A DNA stretch of 64,000 nt from Oscillospiraceae bacterium. Its GTDB lineage: Bacteria; Bacillota; Clostridia; Oscillospirales; Acutalibacteraceae. The DNA lies in contig SVOC01000006.1 in the NCBI GenBank assembly GCA_015066625.1, positions 59,082 to 123,081 on the forward strand, written 5' to 3'. A model generated the notes under the pieces. It was not told the DNA's origin. It worked only from the letters and a program-made list of their open reading frames with translations, and ran no database searches. The position numbers were made by a program, and so were the translations under genes. Positions 34,927 through 44,160 of the stretch are shown here, piece after piece (position 1 is the first letter of the stretch; every line of letters starts with the position of its first letter).

Positions 34927-37566
34927 ATGTCCGATTTCAGATATAAAGTTTCAGTTGTTATTCCTGTTTATAACTGCGAAGAATATCTTGAAGGCTGTGT
35001 TGAAAGCCTGATGAATCAGTCAATGGATAAGAGTGATTTTGAAATTATTTTCATTAACGACGGTTCATCCGATAACGGTGGTGAGATTTGTGAAAAAGCA
35101 GCCGGGAAATATCAGAATATAGTTTACTTTGCAAAGGAAAACGGCGGTGTTTCCAGTGCGAGAAACAAGGGCATTGAGCTGGCACAGGGTAAGTATATCT
35201 TTTTCCTTGATGCAGACGATACGCTCACTGACGATACGCTTAAAAGTGTTTACGAATTCTTTGAAGAACACTATGACGAAACCGACCTTGTTACCTATAA
35301 AATAGTGCCTTACCGTAACGGTAAAGCTCTCGGTGTGCATTACAGATACCGTGTGCTGAAGGAATCCGGCATTTATGACCTCAATGAAGGTGATAACTGC
35401 TATATTGCACAGTCAACAATGAATATCTGTGTCAAGAATAAAACCGACGGTTCGGATATTCTTTTTGATACAAATCTTAAATTCCACGAGGACCAGAAAT
35501 ATATTTTCACAACCCTTAAAGAAAAAATGACCATCGGTTATTGCAGCGGTCCCGAATACCGTTATCTGCGCCGTCCCGGTGCGGCAACGAGCTCAATAAG
35601 CAACGCTTACTACATATTCGAAGACACAATGAATATGTGGGAAACATTCTTCAATATGTATCCCGAAAATGAGGTGCCGTCCTATCTCCAGGCATTTTAT
35701 CTTCACGATATCACCTGGAAAAGCACTTCAGATGTGCTTTTGCCCTATCACTATACCGAAAAGGAGTTTGAAAAAGCGGTTGCAAGGATTAAAGCACTCA
35801 TAAACAGAATTGATGATGAGGTTATTATTAAGCGTCCTGCAATGGACCTTTACCATAAGCACTTTCTTCTCAAACTCAAAGGCAGCAAGAATATCAGCCT
35901 TGATTGCGATGATGAACTTTCGCTTTCTTTCAAAGGTGAAGAAATCTATCATGCAAAAAAAGTGACGGCGGTTGTCAATAAATTCGGTGTTTCAAACGGT
36001 GCACTCAGTATGGATGCGTTTCTTAAGTCACCCGTATTTATGTATACCGATATGCCCGAGCTTTATCTTGTCTGCGACGGTAAAAGGCAGAAGGTTGAAC
36101 TGACTCATTCCGAGCACGAGCGATATCACGCCGGTATCAAAACCGCGGTTTTCTGGCGTTTCACACTTAACCTTGATGTGAGTAATATAAAGACTTTCGA
36201 ACTTGAAGTTGTGATTAACGGCAAAACCTATAAAATCGGCTATTATTACGGACATCACATACCTTTGCAAAGAGGAAAAAAGAAAAGAGTATTCTTTAAC
36301 GGCGGCAAGTGCTACAGAGAAAAAGACGGAGTTTTTGAGATTTTGTCGGATAAATTCCACGGCGGATATCTCTATATGACCGTTGTTGCTTTGTTCAATC
36401 TTATTTATTATCTCAGGATCAATCCGCGTATAATATTCTACCGTGCGCTGGGTCATTTCTATAAGCTGAAAAAAGAAAGAGTATGGCTTTATCTTGACCG
36501 ATACGGTGTTTACGATAATGCTTATGACCAGTTCAAGCACGATATAAAAATCAAAGATGGCGTAAAGCGTCTTTATGTGCTCAATGAGTGCGACAGAGAT
36601 ACTCTGAAAGAAAAATTTGAACCCGAAGAGCAGAAGAATATAATATGGTTCGGTTCAAGAAAACATAAGGGCTATTATTTCAGCTGTGAAAAACTGATAA
36701 CCTCATTCTCAAATCTTTCAAATGTGTGTCCTTTCGGTGCGGGTCCCATGCGCTGGTATTCCGACCTTGCTCAGTATGAGCTTGTTTACCTCCAGCACGG
36801 ACTTCTTCACGCAACTCTCAAAAATATGTATTCGAAAGAGCGTTGCATCATTGATAAAGTTGTTGTTTCAAGCGGATTTGAGGTTGAGAATTTCACAAAG
36901 AATTACGGCTATGACGAAAGCGATCTCATAAAGAGCGGAATGCCCCGATATGACTTTATGCAGGCAGGCGGGAAAAAGAAAAACAGAATTGTGTTTTCAC
37001 CGTCGTGGAGAAGCAATCTTATAGGCCCCCTTGTTAATAATAGCCGTGTTGAATTGAGAAATACTTTCCTTAATTCTGCGTTCTACAAAGAAATAAACGC
37101 TGTTCTCAATTCTGAAAAGCTGCACGGACTTCTTGAAAAATACGATCTTTATCTGGATTTCAAAAACCACCCCATATTCAAATGCTACAACGATTTGTTT
37201 GAGGTGGCAAGCGACAGAATATGCCTTGACGGATTTGATACAAAAATGGATGAATACCGCCTTATGATAACGGATTATTCGTCAATTGTTTTCGATTCCG
37301 TATATATGAACTGTCCTGTTATATATTTTGTCCCTGACTATGATATGTTCAGAGCGGGTGTTTCTCACGGCTACAGAAAGCTTGATTTACCTATGGAAGA
37401 AGGCTTCGGACCTTTCACTCAGACTGCAGAAGAGCTTATTGAACAGCTTGAAATATGTATCAAAAAAAATTTTGAGCCTCAGGAACCATACAAGAGCAGA
37501 ATGGACGGCTTCTTCCTTCACAAGGATAAGAATTGTCGTGACAGAATCTATGATGCAATAAAATAA
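34927..37566 (+). CDS. Fused GT2 glycosyltransferase and CDP-glycerol glycerophosphotransferase
   Basis: An 879-residue bifunctional surface-polymer enzyme. Residues 5-220 are a GT2/GT-A domain: VSVVIPVYNCEEYL, IIFINDGSSDN, and the metal motif FLDADDTL. A middle region of about 250 residues is beta-rich. The C-terminal 350 residues match the CDP-glycerol:poly(glycerophosphate) glycerophosphotransferase family (TagB/TagF type), with LQHGLLHATL, SPSWRSNL and MITDYSSIVFD, which hold the catalytic His and nucleotide-binding residues. It would add a sugar and polyol-phosphate units to a wall teichoic-acid-like polymer at the inner membrane face. Stands alone with its own promoter and terminator. 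Confidence 0.9.
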   Translation: MSDFRYKVSVVIPVYNCEEYLEGCVESLMNQSMDKSDFEIIFINDGSSDNGGEICEKAAGKYQNIVYFAKENGGVSSARNKGIELAQGKYIFFLDADDTLTDDTLKSVYEFFEEHYDETDLVTYKIVPYRNGKALGVHYRYRVLKESGIYDLNEGDNCYIAQSTMNICVKNKTDGSDILFDTNLKFHEDQKYIFTTLKEKMTIGYCSGPEYRYLRRPGAATSSISNAYYIFEDTMNMWETFFNMYPENEVPSYLQAFYLHDITWKSTSDVLLPYHYTEKEFEKAVARIKALINRIDDEVIIKRPAMDLYHKHFLLKLKGSKNISLDCDDELSLSFKGEEIYHAKKVTAVVNKFGVSNGALSMDAFLKSPVFMYTDMPELYLVCDGKRQKVELTHSEHERYHAGIKTAVFWRFTLNLDVSNIKTFELEVVINGKTYKIGYYYGHHIPLQRGKKKRVFFNGGKCYREKDGVFEILSDKFHGGYLYMTVVALFNLIYYLRINPRIIFYRALGHFYKLKKERVWLYLDRYGVYDNAYDQFKHDIKIKDGVKRLYVLNECDRDTLKEKFEPEEQKNIIWFGSRKHKGYYFSCEKLITSFSNLSNVCPFGAGPMRWYSDLAQYELVYLQHGLLHATLKNMYSKERCIIDKVVVSSGFEVENFTKNYGYDESDLIKSGMPRYDFMQAGGKKKNRIVFSPSWRSNLIGPLVNNSRVELRNTFLNSAFYKEINAVLNSEKLHGLLEKYDLYLDFKNHPIFKCYNDLFEVASDRICLDGFDTKMDEYRLMITDYSSIVFDSVYMNCPVIYFVPDYDMFRAGVSHGYRKLDLPMEEGFGPFTQTAEELIEQLEICIKKNFEPQEPYKSRMDGFFLHKDKNCRDRIYDAIK

Positions 37567-37570
37567 AACA

Positions 37571-37608
37571 AAGAGAGATATCAACCGATATCTCTCTTAA
37601 ACTTTTAT
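37571..37608 (+). terminator. Terminator of the GT2 fusion gene
   Basis: A 12-bp stem AAGAGAGATATC (37571-37582) with complement at 37587-37598, 4-nt loop, then a weak T-rich tail. Confidence 0.85.
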
Positions 37609-37627
37609 TGGTGACATTCTTTACGTT

Positions 37628-37664
37628 AAAACCCCATAGAAGTAATAGCTTCTGCGGGGTTTTT
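37628..37664 (-). terminator. Terminator of the threonine aldolase gene
   Basis: AAAACCCC (37628-37635) pairs with GGGGTTTTT (37656-37664), with an inner GAAG/CTTC stem; A/T runs on both sides allow use in both directions. Confidence 0.8.
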
Positions 37665-37666
37665 GA

Positions 37667-38701
37667 TTACAGTGATTTAACTGCTTTTTCAAGAGCATTG
37701 AGGTTTTCTTCCGTTGTTGCCCAGCTTGAACAGAAACGTACTGCACTTCTGCCGTTGCCCACAGAACACCAGTAGTCATAAGTAAATTCTTTTGAGAGCG
37801 TTTCAAGTTCGCTGTCCGGTATAATGGGGAACTGTTGATTGGTTTTAGAGTCGGAAAGAAATTCATATCCGCAATCGGCAAAAATATCGTGTATACGCCT
37901 TGCACAGCTTATTGCGTGCTTCGAAATTTCAAAGTAAAGTCCGTTTTCAAAAAGCACTTCGAACTGTATGCCCAGAAGCCTGCCCTTTGCCAGAAGACCG
38001 CCTTTTTGCTTTATAAAATATCTGAAATCCTTCTTTAGGTCATCATTATTTATAACAAGTGCTTCGCCGAAAAGAGCACCTGCCTTTGTGCCGCCGATAT
38101 AGAATATGTCGCAGTTTGCACTGATATCCGCAAGTGTCATATCACATCCGTCGGAAGCAAGTCCGTAACCCATTCTTGCACCGTCGATATAAAGGGGAAC
38201 ACCGTTGCTTTTACATACGGAATAAATATCGGTAAGCTCCTGCTTTGAGTAGAGTGTACCGCATTCCGTGGGGTATGAGATGTAGACCATTCCGGGCTGA
38301 ACCATATGCTCACGGTTAAGGTCGTTTGCGTGAGAAGTCAGACATTCTTCAACCGCTTTCGCCGTCAGCTTTCCGTCGGTGCAGGGGAGTGATAAAACCT
38401 TGTGTCCCGTTGATTCAATTGCACCGCTTTCGTGAACGTTTATGTGACCGGTATCTGCACTTATAACTCCCTGATGAGGTCGGAGTATTGCGCATATGAC
38501 GGTTGTGTTTGTCTGTGTGCCGCCTACAAGGAAGTGAACGTCGCTGTCAGGCGAGTTGCAGGCTTTCTTTATCAGTTCAGCCGCATTTTTGCAGTGGTCG
38601 TCACAGCCGTAACCTATTGTCTGCTCAAAGTTTGTTTCGGTAAGTCTTTTCAGTATTTCCGGATGTGCGCCTTCAAGATAATCACATTCAAATCTTATCA
38701 T
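37667..38701 (-). CDS. Low-specificity L-threonine aldolase family (PLP enzyme)
   Basis: A 344-residue fold-type I PLP enzyme that cleaves threonine or allo-threonine to glycine and acetaldehyde. FLVGGTQTN near residue 58, HINVHESGAIE, YIDGARMGYG and the PLP lysine in IYIGGTKAGALFGE are all seen. It is the second gene after an MFS transporter whose end overlaps it by 14 nt, so the transporter may handle an amino acid or related compound. Related beta-eliminating lyases share the fold, so exact substrate is inferred. Confidence 0.88.
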   Translation of the reverse strand: MIRFECDYLEGAHPEILKRLTETNFEQTIGYGCDDHCKNAAELIKKACNSPDSDVHFLVGGTQTNTTVICAILRPHQGVISADTGHINVHESGAIESTGHKVLSLPCTDGKLTAKAVEECLTSHANDLNREHMVQPGMVYISYPTECGTLYSKQELTDIYSVCKSNGVPLYIDGARMGYGLASDGCDMTLADISANCDIFYIGGTKAGALFGEALVINNDDLKKDFRYFIKQKGGLLAKGRLLGIQFEVLFENGLYFEISKHAISCARRIHDIFADCGYEFLSDSKTNQQFPIIPDSELETLSKEFTYDYWCSVGNGRSAVRFCSSWATTEENLNALEKAVKSL

Positions 38702-39914
38702 TCTGTTTCACCTTCATTTTCTTTTCGCTTATTATTCCTGCAAGGCATATTGCCGCCGCACAGCCGCAGACACCAAGCATAATGAGGAATACCGCATTCC
38801 AGCCCCTTGACTGTGCAACCGCACCCAGAGAATAGGAAGTAACCGTACTGCCTACATAGCAGAATGTGTTGAGAAGACCTGCCGCAAAGCCCGCATTGAG
38901 CAATCTGCGGTAGTCAAGGGCAAACATACTTGTGATTACATTGTTTATCATTGCCATTCCGCAGGCAACACATACAAAGCAAAGCATAACCGCAACAATG
39001 CTGTGTATCTTCAGCGAGAGAAGAATTCCGCCGCAAAGAAGTGCCGAGAAGGTGTAGAATATAAAATTCATACATGCGTGAGAAAGGATTTTTTCGTGAA
39101 CCTTTTTGGCGATAGCGGCACCCATTGTTGAAACCATAGGCAGGAATAAGGTGAGAAGAATTGAAAATGACTGGGATACACCGAATTCCTCATAAAGGAC
39201 TGAGGGTACCCAGGTGCTTATTCCGTCTTTTATGAAGCCGTTGGCAATGCCTGCAAATGCGGTGATAAAGAGTGCCAGCAAAACAATTTTGGGCGTTTTG
39301 ATTTTTTCTCCCTTTACGGTTTCGGTTTGCTCAAGCTTTTCGGGCGCTTTGCCGAAAAGAGTGAGCCATACAAAAGCACTGATAACAAGCACTATGCTTG
39401 CAACGTAGAAAACAGCCTGCCATGTGCCGAAATTTACCGAAAGTGAAGAGATGCCGTAGGCAATGAGTGTGCCTATTGCAACTGTTGTACTCATTGCAAG
39501 AATTGCTTTGGGAAGCTTTTTATCCGATACATAGTCGGAAAGAGTTTTGATAAGTGTACTCCACAGAACCGATTGCACAATACCGTTGCCCATCCAGATG
39601 AATTTCATTGCGGAAATGCTTCCCGTAACCGGCATGAGCAGGTTGAAAACTGCGGAGCAAATCAGTGAAATGAAAATCATTACTTTTGCATTGTATTTTT
39701 TTGAAAGAATTCCGTTTACAAGTTGACCTGCACCGTAAGCAAAGAAAAAGAACGAGCTTACAAGACCCGCCTCCGCTTTGGTAACTCCCAAATCGGAAAT
39801 GATTGCAACTATTGATGCGTTGAAGTTAAGTCTGCCCACATAAGCGGCGGTGTATGCCAACCAGCAGATAAATATGATTTTGTTTTCTTTTTTTGCCTGA
39901 ACTTTACTTTCCAT
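38688..39914 (-). CDS. MFS transporter
   Basis: A 408-residue transporter with about 12 helices. The first helices read CWLAYTAAYVGRLNFNASI and DLGVTKAEAGLVSSFFFFAYGAGQLVNGILSKKYN, like the organophosphate:phosphate antiporter branch, including a GxxLS-like loop after TM2. Substrate unknown. The ATG at 39914 follows GAGAGGG; an upstream TTG-type extension crosses the promoter and is not used. Its 3' end overlaps the threonine aldolase start by 14 nt. Confidence 0.82.
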   Translation of the reverse strand: MESKVQAKKENKIIFICWLAYTAAYVGRLNFNASIVAIISDLGVTKAEAGLVSSFFFFAYGAGQLVNGILSKKYNAKVMIFISLICSAVFNLLMPVTGSISAMKFIWMGNGIVQSVLWSTLIKTLSDYVSDKKLPKAILAMSTTVAIGTLIAYGISSLSVNFGTWQAVFYVASIVLVISAFVWLTLFGKAPEKLEQTETVKGEKIKTPKIVLLALFITAFAGIANGFIKDGISTWVPSVLYEEFGVSQSFSILLTLFLPMVSTMGAAIAKKVHEKILSHACMNFIFYTFSALLCGGILLSLKIHSIVAVMLCFVCVACGMAMINNVITSMFALDYRRLLNAGFAAGLLNTFCYVGSTVTSYSLGAVAQSRGWNAVFLIMLGVCGCAAAICLAGIISEKKMKVKQNDKI

Positions 39915-39939
39915 AAATATCCCTCTCTTCCAAACCGAT

Positions 39940-39968
39940 AGTCTATCACTTTTGCCCGTTTTGGTCAA
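39940..39968 (-). promoter_or_regulatory. Promoter of the MFS transporter gene
   Basis: On the minus strand TTGACC, 17-bp spacer, TAGACT with extended TGA. Confidence 0.5.
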
Positions 39969-39999
39969 GTTGAATTTGCACTTTTTGTAGACAGTTACA

Positions 40000-40028
40000 T
40001 TGACATAAGCCGAAAAAAAGGGTATAAT
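40000..40028 (+). promoter_or_regulatory. Consensus promoter of the hydrogenase maturation operon
   Basis: TTGACA at 40000-40005, 17-bp spacer, TATAAT at 40023-40028: perfect hexamers. About 115 nt of untranslated leader follow. Confidence 0.9.
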
Positions 40029-40034
40029 TAATGT

Positions 40035-40134
40035 ATCCTGACATAAGGTGATTTCCGAGTGAAAGGTGCATTAAAACCTGAATAATGAAATTATGGTTGA
40101 ACTGCGCCTTTTTTCGGGTGCGGTTTAATTTTTT
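40035..40134 (+). promoter_or_regulatory. Attenuator-like leader of the hydrogenase maturation operon
   Basis: Two folds compete. Fold A: AAAGGTGCA (40062-40070) pairs with TGCGCCTTT (40103-40111) and encloses AACC/GGTT (40075-40078/40095-40098) and ATAAT/ATTAT (40082-40086/40090-40094). Fold B: AACTGCGCC (40100-40108) pairs with GGTGCGGTT (40117-40125) and is followed by a T tract, a terminator. Both need 40103-40108, so fold A should antiterminate. No match to a known riboswitch class was recognised. Confidence 0.55.
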
Positions 40135-40151
40135 ATATGGAGAGATTTATT

Positions 40152-40409
40152 ATGGAAAAAAGAATTGCGGTTATCGGAATAATTGTTGAAAACAGAGATT
40201 CCGTCGAAAAGCTTAATTCACTGCTTCACGAATTCGGCGACTGTATTGTGGGCAGAATGGGTCTGCCTTACAAAGAGAGAAATCTGAGCATTGTCAGTAT
40301 TGCCGTTGATGCACAGCAGGATGTTATTGCCGAGCTTTCCGGCAAAATAGGCAGGCTTGACGGTATAAGCGTCAAAACCGCATATTCAAATAAGATTTTC
40401 AATGATTGA
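40152..40409 (+). CDS. TM1266-type iron-only hydrogenase system regulator
   Basis: An 85-residue ACT-like/NikR C-terminal-like protein of the family found with hyd maturation genes. VIGIIVENRDSVEKLN and the GRMGLPYKERNLSIVSIAVDA stretch are diagnostic. It is presumed to sense a small ligand; it has no DNA-binding domain. The ATG at 40152 has GGAGAG at 7 nt. It overlaps hydE by 8 nt and is the first gene of the operon, after an attenuator-like leader. Confidence 0.9.
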   Translation: MEKRIAVIGIIVENRDSVEKLNSLLHEFGDCIVGRMGLPYKERNLSIVSIAVDAQQDVIAELSGKIGRLDGISVKTAYSNKIFND

Positions 40410-41442
40410 GTTAATCAATAAGCTTGAAAAAAACCGCACGCTGACGCTTGATGAATACGAAACCCTTATTGTGGGCAGGAACGAAGAATATGCCCGTATA
40501 CTTGCAGAAAAAGCCTTTGAAACAAAGCAGAAAATCTACGGAAATTCTGTTTTTATCAGAGGACTTATTGAGATAAGCAACTACTGTAAAAACGACTGTC
40601 TTTATTGCGGTATCCGCCGCAGTAACAGAAAATGCGAAAGATACAGACTTACAAAAGAGCAGATTCTGTCCTGCTGTGATGAAGGTTATCCCTTGGGATT
40701 TCGCACCTTTGTACTTCAAGGCGGCGAGGATTCTCATTTCACGGATGACTTTATATGTTCGGTTGTTGAAGAAATAAAGCGCAGATACCCCGACTGCGCC
40801 GTAACGCTCTCCCTTGGTGAAAGAAGCCGTGAAAGCTACCGTAGGCTTTTTGATTCGGGTGCAGACAGATATCTCCTCCGCCACGAAACGGCAGATAAAG
40901 AGCATTACGAAAAGCTTCATCCCGCAAATCTGTCATTTGATAACCGTATGGAATGTCTGAAAAATCTTAAAGACATAGGTTTTCAGACGGGCTGCGGATT
41001 TATGGTTGGCTCGCCCTGTCAGACAGCACAAACTCTTGCAAAGGATTTGAAGTTTGTTGAAACATTCAAACCCGAAATGTGCGGTATAGGTCCGTTTATT
41101 CCTCACAGAGATACACCTTTTGCAGAGGAAACTGCCGGCTCGGTTGAGCTTACCTGCTATCTTCTTTCAATTGTGAGGCTTATGTTGCCCTCCGTTCTTT
41201 TGCCTTCTACAACGGCACTGGGTACGGCGGACGGCTTCGGCAGGGAAAAGGGCATACTTGCCGGTGCAAATGTTGTGATGCCCAATCTCTCACCGTGGGA
41301 TGTCAAGGGTAAATATGAACTCTATAACAATAAACTCACAGGCGGAGCGGAAGCGGCCCAAAACAAGGCAGAGCTTGAACAACGCATGGAAAGCATAGGC
41401 TGCAAAATCGTCACAGACAGAGGCGATTTTATTAAAATATAA
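40402..41442 (+). CDS. hydE: [FeFe]-hydrogenase maturase HydE (radical SAM)
   Basis: A 346-residue radical SAM enzyme needed to build the H-cluster 2Fe subsite; it acts on the HydG-made Fe(CO)2CN-cysteine synthon. The cluster motif is NYCKNDCLYCGI (CX3CX2C). YLLRHETADKEHYEKLHP and GCGFMVGSPCQT match the family, as does the C-terminal PSTTALGTADGFGR block. Length is normal. Starts within the end of the regulator gene and precedes hydG. Confidence 0.95.
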   Translation: MIELINKLEKNRTLTLDEYETLIVGRNEEYARILAEKAFETKQKIYGNSVFIRGLIEISNYCKNDCLYCGIRRSNRKCERYRLTKEQILSCCDEGYPLGFRTFVLQGGEDSHFTDDFICSVVEEIKRRYPDCAVTLSLGERSRESYRRLFDSGADRYLLRHETADKEHYEKLHPANLSFDNRMECLKNLKDIGFQTGCGFMVGSPCQTAQTLAKDLKFVETFKPEMCGIGPFIPHRDTPFAEETAGSVELTCYLLSIVRLMLPSVLLPSTTALGTADGFGREKGILAGANVVMPNLSPWDVKGKYELYNNKLTGGAEAAQNKAELEQRMESIGCKIVTDRGDFIKI

Positions 41443-41489
41443 TTTATCTGACGGGAAGCAGAGCTGACCCCAAGAAAGGAAGTAATATT

Positions 41490-42938
41490 ATGGCAATTTA
41501 TAACCCTAAATCACTTAAAGCTGAAGAATTCATAAATAATGAAGAGATTCTTGCAACTCTCGAATATGCCGAACAGAATAAAAACAATGCCGAACTCATT
41601 GACAGTATTCTCGAAAAGGCAAGACCTAAGAAAACCGCAGACGGAACGGTTTGTGCAGGTCTGAATCACAGAGAGGCGTCCGTACTTCTTGCCTGCGAGA
41701 TTCCCGAGAAAATCGAGGCTATGTATAAGCTTGCCGAGGAAATCAAGCTTGCATTCTACGGTAACAGAATCGTTATGTTTGCTCCTCTTTATCTTTCAAA
41801 CTACTGTGTCAACGGCTGTGTTTATTGCCCTTATCATCTTAAAAACAAGCATATTGCACGCAAAAAACTCACTCAGGAGGAGATTGCCCGCGAGGTAATC
41901 GCCTTGCAGGATATGGGTCACAAGCGTCTTGCCATTGAAGCAGGCGAAGACCCTGTCAATAACCCCATTGAGTATATCCTTGAAAGCATAAAGACCATCT
42001 ATTCCATTAACCACAAAAACGGTGCAATCCGCAGAGTTAACGTGAATATTGCGGCAACAACCGTTGAGAATTACCGCAAGCTTAAAGATGCAGGTATAGG
42101 CACATATATCCTTTTTCAGGAAACATATCACAAGGAAAGCTATCTTAAGCTTCATCCCACAGGCCCCAAGCACGATTATGACTACCATACCGAGGCTATG
42201 GACAGAGCCATGGAAGGCGGCATTGATGATGTGGGTCTGGGTGTGCTTTTCGGTCTCGAGCTTTACAAATATGAATTTGCAGGTCTGCTTATGCACGCCG
42301 AACACCTTGAAGCAGTTCACGGCGTAGGCCCTCATACAATAAGCGTTCCCAGACTTAAAAGAGCAGACGACATTGATCCCGATACCTTCGACAACGGTAT
42401 TTCCGATGACCTTTTTGAAAAGCTTATTGCCTGCATAAGAATTGCCGTTCCTTATACCGGAATGATTATTTCCACAAGAGAATCCGAGCAGGTGAGAGGC
42501 AGAGCACTCAGACTGGGAATTTCACAGATCAGCGGTGCATCAAGAACATCCGTAGGCGGTTACACAGAGGAAGAAAGACCTCACGATTCCGAGCAGTTTG
42601 ATGTTTCCGACCAGAGAACTCTTGATGAGGTTGTGCGCTGGCTTATTGAAATGAAGCATATACCTTCATTCTGCACCGCCTGCTACCGTGAGGGAAGAAC
42701 GGGCGACAGATTTATGATGCTTTGCAAAAACGGTCAGATTCTTAATTGCTGCCATCCCAATGCGCTTATGACTCTTACCGAATATCTTGTTGACTACGCA
42801 AGCGATGCAACTAAGAAAATCGGTTATGAGATGATAAGCGATGAGCTTAACAAAATTCCCGGAGCAAAAGTCAGAGCCATTGCGGAAAAGAATATTGAGG
42901 ATATCAAAGCCTCAAACCGCAGAGATTTCAGATTCTGA
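41490..42938 (+). CDS. hydG: [FeFe]-hydrogenase maturase HydG (tyrosine lyase)
   Basis: A 482-residue radical SAM tyrosine lyase that yields CO and CN- on an iron site. The SAM motif CVNGCVYCPY (CX3CX2C) is at about residue 108. The C-terminal CTACYREGRTGDRF...LNCCHPNA region carries the CX2CX22C auxiliary-cluster cysteines that distinguish HydG from the thiamine enzyme ThiH. Length fits. AAGGAAG is before the ATG; 47 nt after hydE, 10 nt before hydF. Confidence 0.97.
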   Translation: MAIYNPKSLKAEEFINNEEILATLEYAEQNKNNAELIDSILEKARPKKTADGTVCAGLNHREASVLLACEIPEKIEAMYKLAEEIKLAFYGNRIVMFAPLYLSNYCVNGCVYCPYHLKNKHIARKKLTQEEIAREVIALQDMGHKRLAIEAGEDPVNNPIEYILESIKTIYSINHKNGAIRRVNVNIAATTVENYRKLKDAGIGTYILFQETYHKESYLKLHPTGPKHDYDYHTEAMDRAMEGGIDDVGLGVLFGLELYKYEFAGLLMHAEHLEAVHGVGPHTISVPRLKRADDIDPDTFDNGISDDLFEKLIACIRIAVPYTGMIISTRESEQVRGRALRLGISQISGASRTSVGGYTEEERPHDSEQFDVSDQRTLDEVVRWLIEMKHIPSFCTACYREGRTGDRFMMLCKNGQILNCCHPNALMTLTEYLVDYASDATKKIGYEMISDELNKIPGAKVRAIAEKNIEDIKASNRRDFRF

Positions 42939-42948
42939 GGTGATTTGA

Positions 42949-44148
42949 ATGAGTCTTAATGCCACACCTTCGTCGGAAAGACTGCATATTGGCTTCTTCG
43001 GTCTGCGCAATGCAGGCAAATCAAGCCTTGTCAATGCGGTGACGGGTCAGGAGCTGTCGCTTGTTTCGGATACAAAAGGCACAACCACCGACCCGGTCAA
43101 AAAAGCAATGGAGCTTCTGCCTCTCGGTCCCGTGGTAATCATTGATACCCCCGGCATCGATGATGAGGGCGAGCTTGGTGAAATGCGTGTAAAAAAAGCC
43201 GTGCAGGCACTTAATTACACCGATATAGCCGTGCTGTGCGTGGATGCAACCAAGGGTCTGCAGACGTATGATACAGAGCTTATTGAACGTTTTAAAAAGA
43301 AAAACATAAGATATATTATTGCTTATAATAAATCAGACCTGCTCGAAAGTATTCCCGAAGCAGGGAAAAACGAAATTTATGTCAGTGCCGTAAAAGGCAC
43401 AAACATAAACGAGCTTAAAGAAATGACAGGCAGGCTGATGAGAGACCGTGAAAACGGCAAGAAAATTGTGGCAGACCTTGTTGAAAAAGGTGATGTTGCC
43501 GTGCTTGTTGTTCCCATTGATGAATCCGCACCCAAGGGCAGACTGATTCTTCCTCAGCAGCAGGTAATAAGGGAGCTTATCGAAAACGGAGCCATGGCGG
43601 TTGTGTGCCGTGATACCGAGCTTGAAGCAACCCTTTCATTCCTTGCAGGCAAGCCGAAACTGGTTATAACCGATTCTCAGGTGTTTGAAAAAGTTTCTTC
43701 CATACTTCCCGAAGATATTCCTTTGACCTCATTTTCAATTCTTTTTGCACGCTACAAAGGGGATCTTTCATCTGTTGTGCGCGGTGCATTTCAGCTTGAT
43801 AAGCTTTGTGACGGAGATAAAATCCTTATTTCTGAGGGTTGTACCCATCACAGACAGTGCAACGATATCGGCACGGTGAAAATACCCGGCTGGATAAACA
43901 AATACACAGGCAAAGCCCTTGAATTTGAGTTTACAAGCGGGGGAGAGTTCCCTGAGGATTTGTCGGAATATAAATTGATTGTTCACTGCGGCGGCTGTAT
44001 GCTCAATGCCCGTGAGATGCAATACAGAGCGGGCTTTGCGGCAGATTTTAATGTGCCTATGACCAATTACGGTATTGCAATCGCTCATATGCACGGTATT
44101 CTCAGACGCAGCATTTCGCTTTTCCCCGAAGTTCTGAAAGCACTGTAA
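42949..44148 (+). CDS. hydF: [FeFe]-hydrogenase maturation GTPase HydF
   Basis: A 399-residue scaffold that carries the 2Fe precursor to apo-hydrogenase. The N-terminal GTPase has the P-loop GLRNAGKSSL, the DTPGIDDEGELGE switch region and NKSD. The C-terminal domain has CTHHRQ and the later HCGGC, the conserved cluster ligands of HydF. Shares its operon with hydE and hydG. Followed 12 nt later by a MATE transporter, whose link to hydrogen metabolism is unclear. Confidence 0.96.
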   Translation: MSLNATPSSERLHIGFFGLRNAGKSSLVNAVTGQELSLVSDTKGTTTDPVKKAMELLPLGPVVIIDTPGIDDEGELGEMRVKKAVQALNYTDIAVLCVDATKGLQTYDTELIERFKKKNIRYIIAYNKSDLLESIPEAGKNEIYVSAVKGTNINELKEMTGRLMRDRENGKKIVADLVEKGDVAVLVVPIDESAPKGRLILPQQQVIRELIENGAMAVVCRDTELEATLSFLAGKPKLVITDSQVFEKVSSILPEDIPLTSFSILFARYKGDLSSVVRGAFQLDKLCDGDKILISEGCTHHRQCNDIGTVKIPGWINKYTGKALEFEFTSGGEFPEDLSEYKLIVHCGGCMLNAREMQYRAGFAADFNVPMTNYGIAIAHMHGILRRSISLFPEVLKAL

Positions 44149-44160
44149 GGAGTAATAAAA

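Noticed and set aside
40035..40134. Leader as a TPP, SAM, cobalamin or Moco riboswitch
   Set aside because: Short shared words such as AACCTGA do not assemble into the conserved cores of these classes; kept only as an unclassified attenuator.
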